Origin: Bacteroidota bacterium
GTDB lineage: Bacteria; Bacteroidota; Ignavibacteria; UBA10030; UBA8401
DNA: 64,000 nucleotides
Direction of reading: 5' to 3'
NCBI GenBank assembly: GCA_041658205.1
Contig: JBBAAO010000002.1
Location: 620,001 to 684,000, forward strand
The notes beneath the pieces were generated by a model. That model worked only from the letters and a program-made list of their open reading frames with translations. It was not told the origin of the DNA and searched no databases. Within the stretch, counting starts at the first letter, position 1. Each line of letters opens with the position of its first letter. Made by a program: the position numbers and the translations under genes. Below are positions 25,159 to 34,711 of this stretch, in pieces.

Positions 25159-26127
25159 ATGAACATAGTATTGTCGATAATGCTTGTTGCATTGGCAGCG
25201 GTGTATTCATACGCGGGAGACATAAAGCCCTCCGTTGAGGTGGAATTTAATATGTTCTATAATAGAAATTATCCTCAACCATTGTCATTCCAATTTCGCG
25301 AAGCAAAACTGTTCCTGGATGCAAATATCAATGAACATTCCACCGCGTTGATTGAATACACCATGAAGGACAATCTCGTCCGCGCACAGCTGGAACGGGC
25401 ATATTTCATTCAGCACGATCTTCCCTTCAACAGCCAACTGACACTCGGCCAAATAAGGAATCCTTTCGGGTATTTTGACCCATTTACCGTTTCACATTCA
25501 ACCACAAAAAGTACTCCATTGACACCGGATCCTTTAATGCCGGACTTTATGCTGCGCGATCTGGATGTTGGTATCTATTGGGAATCTCATGGCGAAATGT
25601 TCACCGTTGGAATGGGAATACTGAATGGAAACGGTATCAACAATCTCAAAGACGATAATAATTTTAAGGATGTTGTCGGTCACGCTGTCTATTCTGTTGA
25701 TGTGTTCCAATTGGGTGTGAATGGATATTATGGGCGAAAAAATTCACTATTTGCCAATGGAACGGTAAACAAATATTCAGAGATTGAAGTGACGGCTGCT
25801 GGTGTAGAAGCAATGGCCTATATTGGTGATGCTACCGTTGCCTTTGAAGCATTATCGCGAAACTATGGAACACTCCGGAGTGCAGGAAGTTATCTAACGA
25901 TGAATTACGATCTTTCATTTTTTGTTTCAACATTGCGTACGACATCGCGCATAGAGTTCTTTGATCCGAACAGAAGCCGCAATAATGATGAATCGATCCA
26001 GTGGGCACAAGGATTCCTTTATACGATCAGCCGCGGATATCTGGCAAAATTGGAATTTGTGCTGAATCTGGAACAGCACCGCCGTCAAGCAAATGAAATT
26101 TTCTTTGAATTAGAATATGAACTGTAA
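25159..26127 (+). CDS. outer-membrane beta-barrel (porin-like)
   Basis: The 322-residue product has a signal peptide (MNIVLSIMLVALAAVYSYAG) and alternating amphipathic strands typical of a porin, such as FREAKLFLDANINEHSTALIEYT and LGQIRNPFGYFDPFTVSHS. The motif IRNPFG and the strand pattern resemble phosphate-selective porin O/P-type or DcaP-like barrels, but no family is certain. It ends in YEL. The ATG at 25159 fits the signal peptide; an upstream TTG frame overlaps the previous gene. Nine bases separate it from the cyclase gene. Confidence 0.7.
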   Translation: MNIVLSIMLVALAAVYSYAGDIKPSVEVEFNMFYNRNYPQPLSFQFREAKLFLDANINEHSTALIEYTMKDNLVRAQLERAYFIQHDLPFNSQLTLGQIRNPFGYFDPFTVSHSTTKSTPLTPDPLMPDFMLRDLDVGIYWESHGEMFTVGMGILNGNGINNLKDDNNFKDVVGHAVYSVDVFQLGVNGYYGRKNSLFANGTVNKYSEIEVTAAGVEAMAYIGDATVAFEALSRNYGTLRSAGSYLTMNYDLSFFVSTLRTTSRIEFFDPNRSRNNDESIQWAQGFLYTISRGYLAKLEFVLNLEQHRRQANEIFFELEYEL

Positions 26128-26136
26128 TTTCTCTCC

Positions 26137-27510
26137 GTGAAAAAATTCTCAATCGGCGCTAAATTTCTTCTCTTTGTAACTCCTATTGTTCTCATCGGCG
26201 ATATTCTTTTTACATTCCTTGCCGTTCAATACAGCCGCGAATATCTGATCAACGAGATGGAGCAGACAATGCTCAGCATCTCTCATACGATTGCCATTGA
26301 TGTTGCGCGCGGATACGATATTCATAATACTCGAAGTCTCTATAGTCTATTATTCGAGTTGAAACAGCTTGATTCCCGGATCCTTGATGTCTCTATCACC
26401 GATTCTACCGGAACAATTGTGGGGGCACTTTCTATGGATCGTGTGTTCACAAAGGATTCTTCGGAACGAGTAACCAATGTGCTGAGGAAAAGAAATGAAC
26501 AGATTTCATTTCTTGAATCGACTAAACAGAGTATTGTTGTGGTTCCCATTAGAACAATCCCCTCAACAACATTAGTGGGAACGCTGACAATTATTTTCAG
26601 CATCGAGAGAATGTATAATGTTATTTATTCTCTTGAAACGATTCTTATTTCCATTTCCGTTGCTGTCTTTTTATTTCTGAGTATCGGAATAGTCCTTCTT
26701 GCCCGATTATTGATTGTGAAACCGATTCATCGTTTTTTCCCAACATTGGAGCATATTGAGCGGGGAGATTTTTCTCACCCGATTCAAATTCATAATGATG
26801 ATGAGATTAGCCAACTTGCGCAGCACGTTAATAAAATGGCAACCGGTTTGAAAGAGCGGGAATTTGTCAAAGATACATTCTCCCGTTATGTTCCGAAAGA
26901 AGTTGTTGATCAGTTATTACAGCGAAAGATCCGACCGAAACTTGAGGGAGAGTTGCGTGAAGTGACCGTCTTCTTCAGTGATATTCGCGGATTTACCCGT
27001 ATGACGGAACGGCTTGGCGCGGAACAAATTGTGTATTTGCTGAATCGGTATTTTACGGCAATGACCGATATTGCAATAACGTACGGCGGCATTATTGATA
27101 AATTTTCCGGCGATGAAATTATGATCCTGTTTGGCGCACCGGTCCCAACGGATGAAGATCCGTTACACGCCGTGCGAATGGGTATTGCCATGCAGCAGGG
27201 ATTGGAAAAGCTGAATATCGAATTTGCCAAAGAAGGATTGGAACATATTTCCATTGGGATTGGAATTGCTACCGGGAAAGTAATTCTCGGAAATATTGGC
27301 TCGGAAAAGCGACTCAATTATTCCGTGATAGGAGATACTGTTAATCTTGCCTCCCGACTTGTATCAAAAGCAAAGGCGAATGAAATTTTGATCGATGGTA
27401 CCACACATAATTTTATTCAGAATCATTTTGTTTGTAATTCTCTTGGCGAAATTGAAGTAAAAGGAAAACAATACCCGGTTGATGTCTATTCTGTAACATC
27501 TCCACGATGA
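26137..27510 (+). CDS. membrane class III adenylate/guanylate cyclase with HAMP
   Basis: A GTG start opens a 457-residue protein: membrane helix (about 8-30), an extracytoplasmic sensor of about 130 residues, second helix (about 165-190), HAMP domain (about 190-245) and a class III cyclase domain (about 265-455). Metal-binding aspartates lie in FFSDIRGFT (about 278) and GDEIMILFG (about 325); SEKRLNYSVIGDTVNLASR is also typical. It should make cAMP or cGMP in response to a periplasmic signal. Its stop overlaps the next start (ATGA). Confidence 0.9.
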   Translation: MKKFSIGAKFLLFVTPIVLIGDILFTFLAVQYSREYLINEMEQTMLSISHTIAIDVARGYDIHNTRSLYSLLFELKQLDSRILDVSITDSTGTIVGALSMDRVFTKDSSERVTNVLRKRNEQISFLESTKQSIVVVPIRTIPSTTLVGTLTIIFSIERMYNVIYSLETILISISVAVFLFLSIGIVLLARLLIVKPIHRFFPTLEHIERGDFSHPIQIHNDDEISQLAQHVNKMATGLKEREFVKDTFSRYVPKEVVDQLLQRKIRPKLEGELREVTVFFSDIRGFTRMTERLGAEQIVYLLNRYFTAMTDIAITYGGIIDKFSGDEIMILFGAPVPTDEDPLHAVRMGIAMQQGLEKLNIEFAKEGLEHISIGIGIATGKVILGNIGSEKRLNYSVIGDTVNLASRLVSKAKANEILIDGTTHNFIQNHFVCNSLGEIEVKGKQYPVDVYSVTSPR

Positions 27511-28385
27511 ACGAAATCGTTGTAAAATCCATCCTCAACAAACACAAGAAACGTGATTCCTGGTTCTTAACCGATTATTCTGTTAATCCATACCAAGGTT
27601 GCGCGATGAATTGCCTTTATTGTTATATACGTGGCAGCAAATATGGTGTTCAGATGAATGTTTCGGTTAAAAAAAATGCTGTTGAAATTCTTGACCGCCA
27701 ATTATCACTCCGAGCTAAGAACAAACAATTCGGTATTATTGCACTTGCTTCGGCTACTGATCCGTATATGCCAATCGAAAAAGAAACAACACTCACCCGG
27801 CAGTTTCTTAAAGTAATCCTAAAACATCGGTTCCCTGTGTATGTGATGACTCGATCGGATCTTGTCTTTAGAGATCTGGATATACTTCGTCAGATACAAA
27901 AGAGTGCAATTCTTCCTGACGACTTACAAGGCAAGGGAATACAGAATGTGATCATCGCTTCATCATTTTGTACGCTGGATAATGAGATTGCAAAGCGGTT
28001 TGAACCGAACGTCAACCCGCCGATGGAACGGATGGAAATGTTGAGAAAACTGAAGCAGGATGGATTCTATGTTGGTGCTCATTTTCTTCCGCTGCTTCCC
28101 AAATTGACTGATACAAAAGAATCACTTCAAACATACGTTGGAACCACAAAAGAATATGGTTTGGATTATCTGCTTGTCGGAAGTGTAACGCTGTTTGGCA
28201 ATAAAGAAGCGGATAGCAAAACTCTCGTGCTCAAGATCATCGAACGATATTATCCTGATGTATACACGGATTATCAGAAACAGTTTTCAAGGCAGGATTA
28301 TGTCACACAGAAGTATCAATTGAATCTAGAAAAAATTATGAAAGAGCTTTGCTGTAAATCCGGCTTAAAATATGGAATCTCTTGA
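27507..28385 (+). CDS. SPL-family (Rv2578c-like) radical SAM protein
   Basis: The 292-residue protein has the radical SAM cluster C-x3-C-x2-C in YQGCAMNCLYCYIRG (cysteines near 32, 36 and 39) preceded by NPYQG. This is the pattern of the spore photoproduct lyase-like family with unknown function (Rv2578c group), not of true SplB in a spore-former. It would generate a 5'-deoxyadenosyl radical; the substrate is unknown. It is translationally coupled to the cyclase gene by a four-base overlap. Confidence 0.85.
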   Translation: MNEIVVKSILNKHKKRDSWFLTDYSVNPYQGCAMNCLYCYIRGSKYGVQMNVSVKKNAVEILDRQLSLRAKNKQFGIIALASATDPYMPIEKETTLTRQFLKVILKHRFPVYVMTRSDLVFRDLDILRQIQKSAILPDDLQGKGIQNVIIASSFCTLDNEIAKRFEPNVNPPMERMEMLRKLKQDGFYVGAHFLPLLPKLTDTKESLQTYVGTTKEYGLDYLLVGSVTLFGNKEADSKTLVLKIIERYYPDVYTDYQKQFSRQDYVTQKYQLNLEKIMKELCCKSGLKYGIS

Positions 28386-28672
28386 TGGAAATAACTCCAT
28401 TTTCATGCTAAATTACTACATCACATTTCTATAAAATTCATCCCCAAACCCCTTGCGTATTACCACTGTATTTATTACAATGACTTAAAGTTATTCTTGA
28501 ACAAGAGACAATTCTTGCCAATAACGACAATCAGAACATTCCCCTCGATTTTTCCGAATTTTCATATTCGCCTGCAAATCCATATGCATCTCCAACGCTA
28601 TGCTATCACCTTTTTGTATGGCATAACGATAATCCACTATTTCCATTCACTATGTGAGGTTCTAACAACGCA

Positions 28673-29998
28673 ATGGCAAAAAAGAAGAAAATTTTTGTTC
28701 TCGATACCAACGTTGTTTTACACGATAGTTCATGCATCTATCAATTCAAAGAACATGATGTTGTCATTCCGGTAACAGTACTAGAGGAGCTCGACGCATT
28801 TAAAAAAGGAAACGAATCAATAAACTTTCACGCACGCGAATTTGCCCGTAATGTTGATGCAATGAGCGGCGATCACATCTTCAATGGCGGTATCAAGATT
28901 GGGCCTGGACTCGGCAAGATTACCGTACGTCTAGAACAGGACTTTCACAAAGATATCTATTCCTCGTTTTCTCAAAGCAAGCCAGATCATCAGATTTTAA
29001 ATACCGCATACTGTTTAGCAAAAGAACAATCATCGCGTGAAGTAATACTTGTTTCCAAGGATGTCAATTTACGGATGAAGGCTAAGGCGGTCGGTTTGCC
29101 TGCGCAAGATTATAAGAACGACCAGGTAAAGAATCTCACAGAACTGTATACAGGACATCGCACAGTTGAAAATGTTGACGAAAAAGTGATCACGCGTCTT
29201 CACGCAAATCCGTTTAAGGTTCAGCCGGATGAATTGCCGACAAATCATTTCCGTCCGAATGAATTCATCATTTTGCGGAACGGAAAGCAATCGACACTCG
29301 CAACATTCGATGCAGAACGGCAGCAGATTTCCAAAATAGAAAAGAACGTTGCTTATGGTATTGCACCGCATAATGCCGAACAGATTTTTGCATTGAACGC
29401 ATTAATGAATCCCGATATCCAATTGGTGACGATCTCAGGAAAAGCGGGAACGGGAAAGACATTGCTTGCTCTTGCAGCAGCACTTGAACGGCGAAAACTT
29501 TATCGGCAGATCTTTATGGCGCGTCCGATTGTTCCATTATCCAACAAAGATATTGGATTTCTTCCAGGCGACATCGAATCGAAACTCGATCCGTACATGC
29601 AGCCATTGTTCGATAACCTGAATGTGATCAAAAATCAATATCAGGAATCGGACCAACAGTATCAGCGTATTGATCAATTACTGCAGGATGAAAAATTGGT
29701 GATTGAAGCATTGTCCTATATCCGCGGACGAAGTTTGGTAAAGATATTTTTTATTGTCGACGAGGCTCAGAACCTTACACCGCATGAAGTGAAAACCATC
29801 ATCACGCGAGCAGGAGAAGGGACGAAGATCGTCCTGACCGGAGATATCTATCAGATTGACCATCCATATCTCGACAGTATGTCCAATGGATTAAGCTATC
29901 TGATTGAAAAGATGCAGGGGCAAAAGATTTACGCGCACATCAATCTGGAAAAAGGAGAACGATCAAAGTTAGCAGAATTAGCGAGCAACTTACTGTAA
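28673..29998 (+). CDS. PhoH-family ATPase with PIN domain
   Basis: The 441-residue protein fuses an N-terminal PIN nuclease domain (about 5-150, FVLDTNVVLHD with catalytic aspartate) to a PhoH ATPase (about 240-440) with Walker A GKAGTGKT (about 257) and Walker B DEAQN (about 363). The PhoH2 class are RNA helicase/nuclease proteins in Mycobacteria. The ATG at 28673 directly precedes a lysine-rich start. The 287-base gap upstream shows no other gene; a 92-codon frame there (28497-28775) runs into this gene and is not supported. Confidence 0.9.
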   Translation: MAKKKKIFVLDTNVVLHDSSCIYQFKEHDVVIPVTVLEELDAFKKGNESINFHAREFARNVDAMSGDHIFNGGIKIGPGLGKITVRLEQDFHKDIYSSFSQSKPDHQILNTAYCLAKEQSSREVILVSKDVNLRMKAKAVGLPAQDYKNDQVKNLTELYTGHRTVENVDEKVITRLHANPFKVQPDELPTNHFRPNEFIILRNGKQSTLATFDAERQQISKIEKNVAYGIAPHNAEQIFALNALMNPDIQLVTISGKAGTGKTLLALAAALERRKLYRQIFMARPIVPLSNKDIGFLPGDIESKLDPYMQPLFDNLNVIKNQYQESDQQYQRIDQLLQDEKLVIEALSYIRGRSLVKIFFIVDEAQNLTPHEVKTIITRAGEGTKIVLTGDIYQIDHPYLDSMSNGLSYLIEKMQGQKIYAHINLEKGERSKLAELASNLL

Positions 29999-30011
29999 TT
30001 CTATTCAAATA

Positions 30012-30045
30012 AGATCTCGCAGGTTTCCAAAACCTGCGAGGTCTT
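30012..30045 (+). repeat. 15-bp hairpin after phoH
   Basis: AGATCTCGCAGGTTT pairs with AAACCTGCGAGGTCT across a four-base loop. Only CTTCATGG follows, with no T run, so it is a poor intrinsic terminator. The form AGGTTTCCAAAACCT is shared in style with the hairpin at 51456-51503 and may be a dispersed palindrome. Confidence 0.6.
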
Positions 30046-30059
30046 CATGGACAATTCTC

Positions 30060-31721
30060 ATGAAAAATTACTCACGGCGTCAATTCATCCAAACATCTGC
30101 ATCGCTTGGTGCAGGTGCGTTTCTTGCCAGTTGTGCTCCATCCGCAGCATCAATTTCTCATCGCACACAATTCGATCTCATAATCAAAGGAGGGAGAGTA
30201 ATTGATGGAACCGGTATTGCAGAAACTCTCGCTGATGTTGGGATTCGGGACGGAAAGATTATTACCGTTGGTAACATTGAAAGCATTGATACAATGCGAA
30301 TAGTCAATGCAAATGGAATGCATGTGGTTCCGGGATTTGTTGATATTCACACGCATACCGATTCAGCAATTCTCCGGCTTCCGACTGCGGACAGCAAATT
30401 ACGACAGGGAGTAACAACCGAAGTAGGAGGTGCAGATGGTGAATCACGCGCTCCTCGTAAAGTTCTTGGAGAGGATGACGAACAATTATATACAGACCTT
30501 GACGGATTTTTTAATCATCTGCAGAAAAAAGGATCTGCTCAAAATCTTGCATCAATGGTAGGGCTTGGAACTATCCGCGAAGTTGTTGTGGGTGAAGATG
30601 ATCGTCCGGCAACACCGGAAGAGATGAAAGCGATGAAACGAGAGGTGAAAAAAGCGATTGAGCAAGGGGCTTGCGGTGTTTCAACAGGATTGGAATATAC
30701 CCCCGGAAGTTTTGCATCAACAGAAGAGTTGTGGGAGTTGACCAAAGCTGCTCCAGAACCGTATCGGTTGTATTCATCACATATGCGGAATGAAGATAAC
30801 AGAGTACTTGAAGCGATTGAAGAAGCGATTAGTATTGCACGCAATTCCGGAGGCCGTTTACTAATATCACATCTAAAATCATCCTATAAAGTGAATTGGT
30901 ATAAGAATGAAATTACTATTAAGATGATGGAAAATGCGATTGCGGAAGGGATCGAAGTTCACGCCGATCGATACCCCTACATTGCATACCAGACCGGTCT
31001 TGCAAATCTCTTTCCGTTGTGGTCACGTGATGGAGGGACGGAACAATTTATGATTCGGTTGAAAGACCGATCAATCGTAGAAAAAATACGGCCGGAGACG
31101 TTACGGAAGATCAACGGCTTGGGATCGTGGGATTCCGTGATGATCACATCAACGAAACTGGAAGAGCACAAAACATACATCGGCAAAACAATTCAACAGA
31201 TCGTCACTCAATTGAATGTCGATGCTTTTGAATTTGCAGTCGATCTCATGATCAAAGAAAATGGTTCTGTTGGCATGGTCGGTTTTGGAATGGATGAAGA
31301 GGGAACAGAATTGGTTCTTCGATGGAAGAATACAATCGTTGCTTCGGATGGCGGCGCATATTCACCGGCGTCAAAATCAAACCCGCATCCCCGAACGTAT
31401 GGAACGTTTCCCCGCGCAATTTCCTATTATCAAAAAGAACGAAATGTCTGTTCGCTGCCGGAAATGATACGGAAAATGACTTCGATGCCGGCACAAAAAA
31501 TTGGCTTGAAAGATCGTGGAGTGATCGCAGAGGGAAAAGCAGCAGACATCGTCATCTTTGATTACGCAACGATTAAAGACAATGCAACATTTCTCAATCC
31601 GCATCAATTTCCGACCGGAATACCGTTCGTTATTGTGAACGGGCAATTTGCTGTTGATAATAATTCGATCACGGGGAAACTAGCAGGAAAGGTTTTGCGA
31701 AGCGGTTCATTTGCGGTGTAA
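30060..31721 (+). CDS. exported D-aminoacylase-like amidohydrolase
   Basis: The 553-residue protein begins MKNYSRRQFIQTSASLGAG, a twin-arginine signal, with a possible lipobox LASC. The body is an amidohydrolase of the N-acyl-D-amino-acid deacylase group: DLIIKGGRVIDGTG, metal site VDIHTHTD (about 97-101), later RYPYIAYQTG and a C-terminal GKAADIVIFD. It should hydrolyse N-acyl-D-amino acids or related dipeptides outside the cytoplasm. With the DUF1611 (DgcN-like) gene earlier in the window, D-amino acid use is a possible theme, but they are 18 kb apart. Confidence 0.83.
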   Translation: MKNYSRRQFIQTSASLGAGAFLASCAPSAASISHRTQFDLIIKGGRVIDGTGIAETLADVGIRDGKIITVGNIESIDTMRIVNANGMHVVPGFVDIHTHTDSAILRLPTADSKLRQGVTTEVGGADGESRAPRKVLGEDDEQLYTDLDGFFNHLQKKGSAQNLASMVGLGTIREVVVGEDDRPATPEEMKAMKREVKKAIEQGACGVSTGLEYTPGSFASTEELWELTKAAPEPYRLYSSHMRNEDNRVLEAIEEAISIARNSGGRLLISHLKSSYKVNWYKNEITIKMMENAIAEGIEVHADRYPYIAYQTGLANLFPLWSRDGGTEQFMIRLKDRSIVEKIRPETLRKINGLGSWDSVMITSTKLEEHKTYIGKTIQQIVTQLNVDAFEFAVDLMIKENGSVGMVGFGMDEEGTELVLRWKNTIVASDGGAYSPASKSNPHPRTYGTFPRAISYYQKERNVCSLPEMIRKMTSMPAQKIGLKDRGVIAEGKAADIVIFDYATIKDNATFLNPHQFPTGIPFVIVNGQFAVDNNSITGKLAGKVLRSGSFAV

Positions 31722-31736
31722 TGGTCATTTATCTTT

Positions 31737-32231
31737 TTAAGGTTCATCGCGTCCCACAAATCTACCTTTTCCTGAAAGAAATCTGATTGCCCGTTCAATA
31801 TTCCTTTTGACCGCTGCTTCACTTTTCAACGAAACAATATATCGAACAATTTCTTTTCTACGTGATGGCGGCAGACCTTTAAACACCGATTGTGCTTTTC
31901 CATTTTTCTGTAATGCACTCTTCAATGCTGCTGGCATCTTGATTGTTCTTGATCTCGGATCGTGCGCAATACTCACCTCTGCTATGTCGCCGACGTCGAT
32001 CCCAGCTCCTTTCCTCATTGGCGTGTTCAAATATAAACGCCACTTTCCTTGATACTTTACGAGTGTTTGTGTGAAAGGAAATCCGTTTAATGTCCCGCGC
32101 ACCTGGATCGGTCCTGTTTCTCTTCCTGATTGATCAAAAAGCAATCGCAATGCCATTTTTGTCGGAATCACATACGGATTTATTCCAATGATACGAATCC
32201 GTGCGAAAAACGATGCTAATTCACCAGACAT
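31737..32231 (-). CDS. YdeI/OmpD-associated-type protein (DUF1905)
   Basis: The 164-residue protein has a DUF1905 beta-barrel-like N-part (about 5-95; VRGTLNGFPFTQTLV) and a C-terminal OmdA helical segment (about 105-160) with LPPSRRKEIVRYI, matching the YdeI/OmpD-associated family. Some members protect against cationic peptides; the role here is unknown. It converges on the amidohydrolase gene with a 15-base gap. Confidence 0.75.
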   Translation of the reverse strand: MSGELASFFARIRIIGINPYVIPTKMALRLLFDQSGRETGPIQVRGTLNGFPFTQTLVKYQGKWRLYLNTPMRKGAGIDVGDIAEVSIAHDPRSRTIKMPAALKSALQKNGKAQSVFKGLPPSRRKEIVRYIVSLKSEAAVKRNIERAIRFLSGKGRFVGRDEP

Positions 32232-32258
32232 AAATTTTTTACGATAAAGTTTGATACA

Positions 32259-32732
32259 TTACTGCGGAATTTTCATCACCATCATCACTGCCGCTGCCAG
32301 TGGTGTAACCAATGCAAGTAGACCCCAAATATCCCACGCACGATAAAGCGAATGAAACTGTTCCCAATCAAAATTCGTTGCTGATGTTTCCACTGTAGTA
32401 AAAGCATAAATCTTTTTTTGCAGCGGTGCTACCTTTGCCATGAAAACAATTCCCGAAATAATGAAGAGGATAATCGACCAAAGAATCCATCCGGTTGTCA
32501 GCATGGGAAAGTGACCGATTATAGCTGTCATAACGCCCGCCGCGGAGATAATGATAACGCCCGGTGTTGTAAAGTAATTATCAAAGTCTATAATACCTTT
32601 CATCGTATGCGCAATGATAGTGATATTTTTTGTCTGCACGGCATAACGCATCCAAAAAAGGCCAGTTACGATATTCCCCAAGAAAAGTATGACGGCGATA
32701 ACATGAATCATTTTGTACAGTGAATATTCCAT
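32259..32732 (-). CDS. DUF2269 membrane protein
   Basis: The 157-residue protein has four membrane segments and an N-terminal histidine in YKMIHVIAVILFLGNIVTG, the DUF2269 pattern. The ATG at 32732 is preferred, with AAGGA at close range; a frame open to 32780 adds a cysteine-rich leader without support. Function is unknown. Twenty-seven bases separate its stop from the YdeI-like start, so the two may be one transcript. Confidence 0.7.
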   Translation of the reverse strand: MEYSLYKMIHVIAVILFLGNIVTGLFWMRYAVQTKNITIIAHTMKGIIDFDNYFTTPGVIIISAAGVMTAIIGHFPMLTTGWILWSIILFIISGIVFMAKVAPLQKKIYAFTTVETSATNFDWEQFHSLYRAWDIWGLLALVTPLAAAVMMVMKIPQ

Positions 32733-32780
32733 AAGGTTATCCTTGGCAGTACTATAAAAACCACATTTACAACAATGCAT

Positions 32781-33162
32781 ATTTCAATAACAGTGACAAT
32801 TTTAATCTCTTAAGGGTCCAATTCCCCGCCGGTTGCGGTGTCATTCCGGCGAAAGTCTACAAAGTGATGCCTTCGGCACCGGAATCCAGGACCTGGATGC
32901 CAGCGTACGCTGGTTCCGCCTTTTTGAATCCCGCTATACGGAATTCGAAAGGCGGGACATGACAAGATACTTCGCGGCTTGCTGCGAGGACATTTATTTT
33001 TTGAATCACTCTAACGGTGAAGCTTTGCGATGGCGGGGATGAGAGAATGTCTTACTCGTTTGCAAATGCCCGCTGAATACTTTTCGTCCAAGTTAAGTAA
33101 AAAGCTGAAGCTATATCTGTCGCGTCCCTCTAATGCAAAACCCGTGTTAGTAGTTTGTTGTT
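32781..33162. repeat. gene-free stretch with palindromic repeats
   Basis: No gene is supported. The stretch carries TGTCATTCCGGCGAAAG, CGGCACCGGAATCCAGG/ACCTGGATGCCAGCGTACGCTGG, and CCGCCTTTTTGAATCCCG facing CGGAATTCGAAAGGCGG. These are nested inverted repeats of the widely spread TCATTCCGGCGAAAG-type dispersed element. Confidence 0.55.
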
Positions 33163-33846
33163 TTATTCTGTTGTCAATAATTGCTCAAAGAATCCACCGA
33201 TATTATTTATCTTGTCTATAAAGTGAATCTCCAAAATCCAGTGTCTTTTGTTTCCGTGTTTATCCAATAGAAATATGCTGCTATGATTGTCAGGATGAAT
33301 ATCTAAACACAAATCCTTAGGGTCATCGGGTTGCTCATGAGGAAAACGACCTACGATGTGACCTGCTATCTCATTTCCAAACGTGTACCCATAGCGTTTC
33401 GCTAGTTCAACAACGTAATTAAAATATTCCGCACCGGTAAGGTTGCTTTGCTTCGAATACCATGTATGTGCTTCATGCCAAGCGTCTTCTACATCTTTTT
33501 TTAACTTCAATTTTAAAGGATTATTTCCGATAACATAGGTTCTTCCTAAATCCGCTTCCCAGCCATTATAGATGGGGCCGAAATCTAAAAACACTATATC
33601 GTCATTTTGAATAACCCTGTCAACCGGGTTTCCATTGAACGGTTGAAGTGTATTGATGCCAGCCCGTACAATTTTTTTATGCCAGTACGTTTCAATACCA
33701 AAAAGTTCTTTGGCAAGTTTAATCACTTCATCTGATAACTCTCTTTCAGACTTTCCTGAAACTATTAATCCACGTTGTTCTACGGTATGAAATAATTCTT
33801 TTGCCTTTTGTTCGGCAAGGATTAAATTTTGTTTTGCTTCATTCAT
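33163..33846 (-). CDS. M24-family metallopeptidase (aminopeptidase P-like)
   Basis: The 227-residue protein is a compact pita-bread (M24) fold: first aspartate in DFGPIYNGWEADLGRTY (two metal aspartates), histidine in GHIVGRFPHE and glutamate in LEIHFIDK near the end. It lacks the N-terminal domain of full-length aminopeptidase P, so substrates are uncertain. It stands alone between repeats on the minus strand. Confidence 0.8.
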   Translation of the reverse strand: MNEAKQNLILAEQKAKELFHTVEQRGLIVSGKSERELSDEVIKLAKELFGIETYWHKKIVRAGINTLQPFNGNPVDRVIQNDDIVFLDFGPIYNGWEADLGRTYVIGNNPLKLKLKKDVEDAWHEAHTWYSKQSNLTGAEYFNYVVELAKRYGYTFGNEIAGHIVGRFPHEQPDDPKDLCLDIHPDNHSSIFLLDKHGNKRHWILEIHFIDKINNIGGFFEQLLTTE

Positions 33847-33863
33847 AATTTTAATTTATTGGG

Positions 33864-34018
33864 ACTACTCAGCAGAATTACATAAAAATTCAAACACATG
33901 CCACCAAATCCCGCCAAACGACGAGTCGGGCAGGCACGAAAGGAATTTGAACCATTATCCCTAAGAGTTTGGTGAAATTTTGTGTTTTCGTGATAAAAAA
34001 TCCTAAACTCTGAGTAGT
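33864..34018. repeat. 155-bp hairpin element, copy A
   Basis: Terminal inverted repeats ACTACTCAG (33864-33872) / CTGAGTAGT (34010-34018) bound a stretch sharing GAATTACATAAAAATTCAAA, ATGCCACCAAATC, TTTGAACCATTATCCC and ATTTTGTGTTTTCGTG with copy B. The inner part is changed to CCCGCCAAACGACGAGTCGGG. No coding capacity. It has the size and shape of a non-autonomous mobile element. Confidence 0.7.
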
Positions 34019-34105
34019 TACATTTATTAATTTAGGTTGGTTAATTTTGTGTTTTGGTTATTTATTATATTTTCCATTTCTTTCTCAGTTGATCAATTCT
34101 CAAAT

Positions 34106-34681
34106 TTAAACCCTCAGCAAACCACGGAACGCCCTGGCAGCATAGTAAGATTCTGCACCGTTGTGATACACGAAGACATTGTCGTAGCGGAAATCAGCAA
34201 AGAGGGCACCGCCAAGTTCTCTGATATCCGAAGGTGTTTTTATCCAACTCGATGTTTTCGTATCAAAATATCCAAGTTTCTGCAATTCTCGATATTGTTC
34301 TTCAGTTAAAATCTCAATGCCCATAGCAGCAGCCATATCAATAGCGCTATTCTTCGGTTTATGTTCTTTTCTTGACTCCAGCGCTTCACGGTCGTAACAA
34401 AGACTTCTGCGGCCGCTAGGGCTTTCCGCTGAACAATCATAAAAAATGTACTCGTGTCTCTTTTTATCGTAACCAACAACATCCGGTTCACCGCCAGTTC
34501 TTTCCATTTCATTGAGTGACCACAGTTTTTCAGTATTAGCTTCCAGCGTTGCCTGTACTGTAGCCCATTCAAGGCCTTTATGTCGGTTCATGTTTTTCTC
34601 AAAACGGTCTTCCAACGCTCTGAGCAGTTCTTCACGTTGCTTTGGTGACAACTCCTTTTTATTACTATTAGTCTTCTTCAT
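34106..34681 (-). CDS. DUF4256 protein
   Basis: The 191-residue protein matches the DUF4256 family throughout: LLRALEDRFEKNMNRHKGLEW, GGEPDVVGYD, FYDCSAESP and EILTEEQYRELQKLG. Function is unknown. It is the last gene of arsR-AHSA1-doxX-DUF4256, with gaps of 6, 24 and 30 bases, so it is likely controlled by the ArsR protein. Confidence 0.85.
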   Translation of the reverse strand: MKKTNSNKKELSPKQREELLRALEDRFEKNMNRHKGLEWATVQATLEANTEKLWSLNEMERTGGEPDVVGYDKKRHEYIFYDCSAESPSGRRSLCYDREALESRKEHKPKNSAIDMAAAMGIEILTEEQYRELQKLGYFDTKTSSWIKTPSDIRELGGALFADFRYDNVFVYHNGAESYYAARAFRGLLRV

Positions 34682-34711
34682 ACTTTTATATTACCTCTGT
34701 TGAATATTCAT

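Noticed and set aside
28497..28775. 92-codon open frame before phoH
   Set aside because: It runs 100 bases into phoH in another frame, has no ribosome site and no recognised motif.
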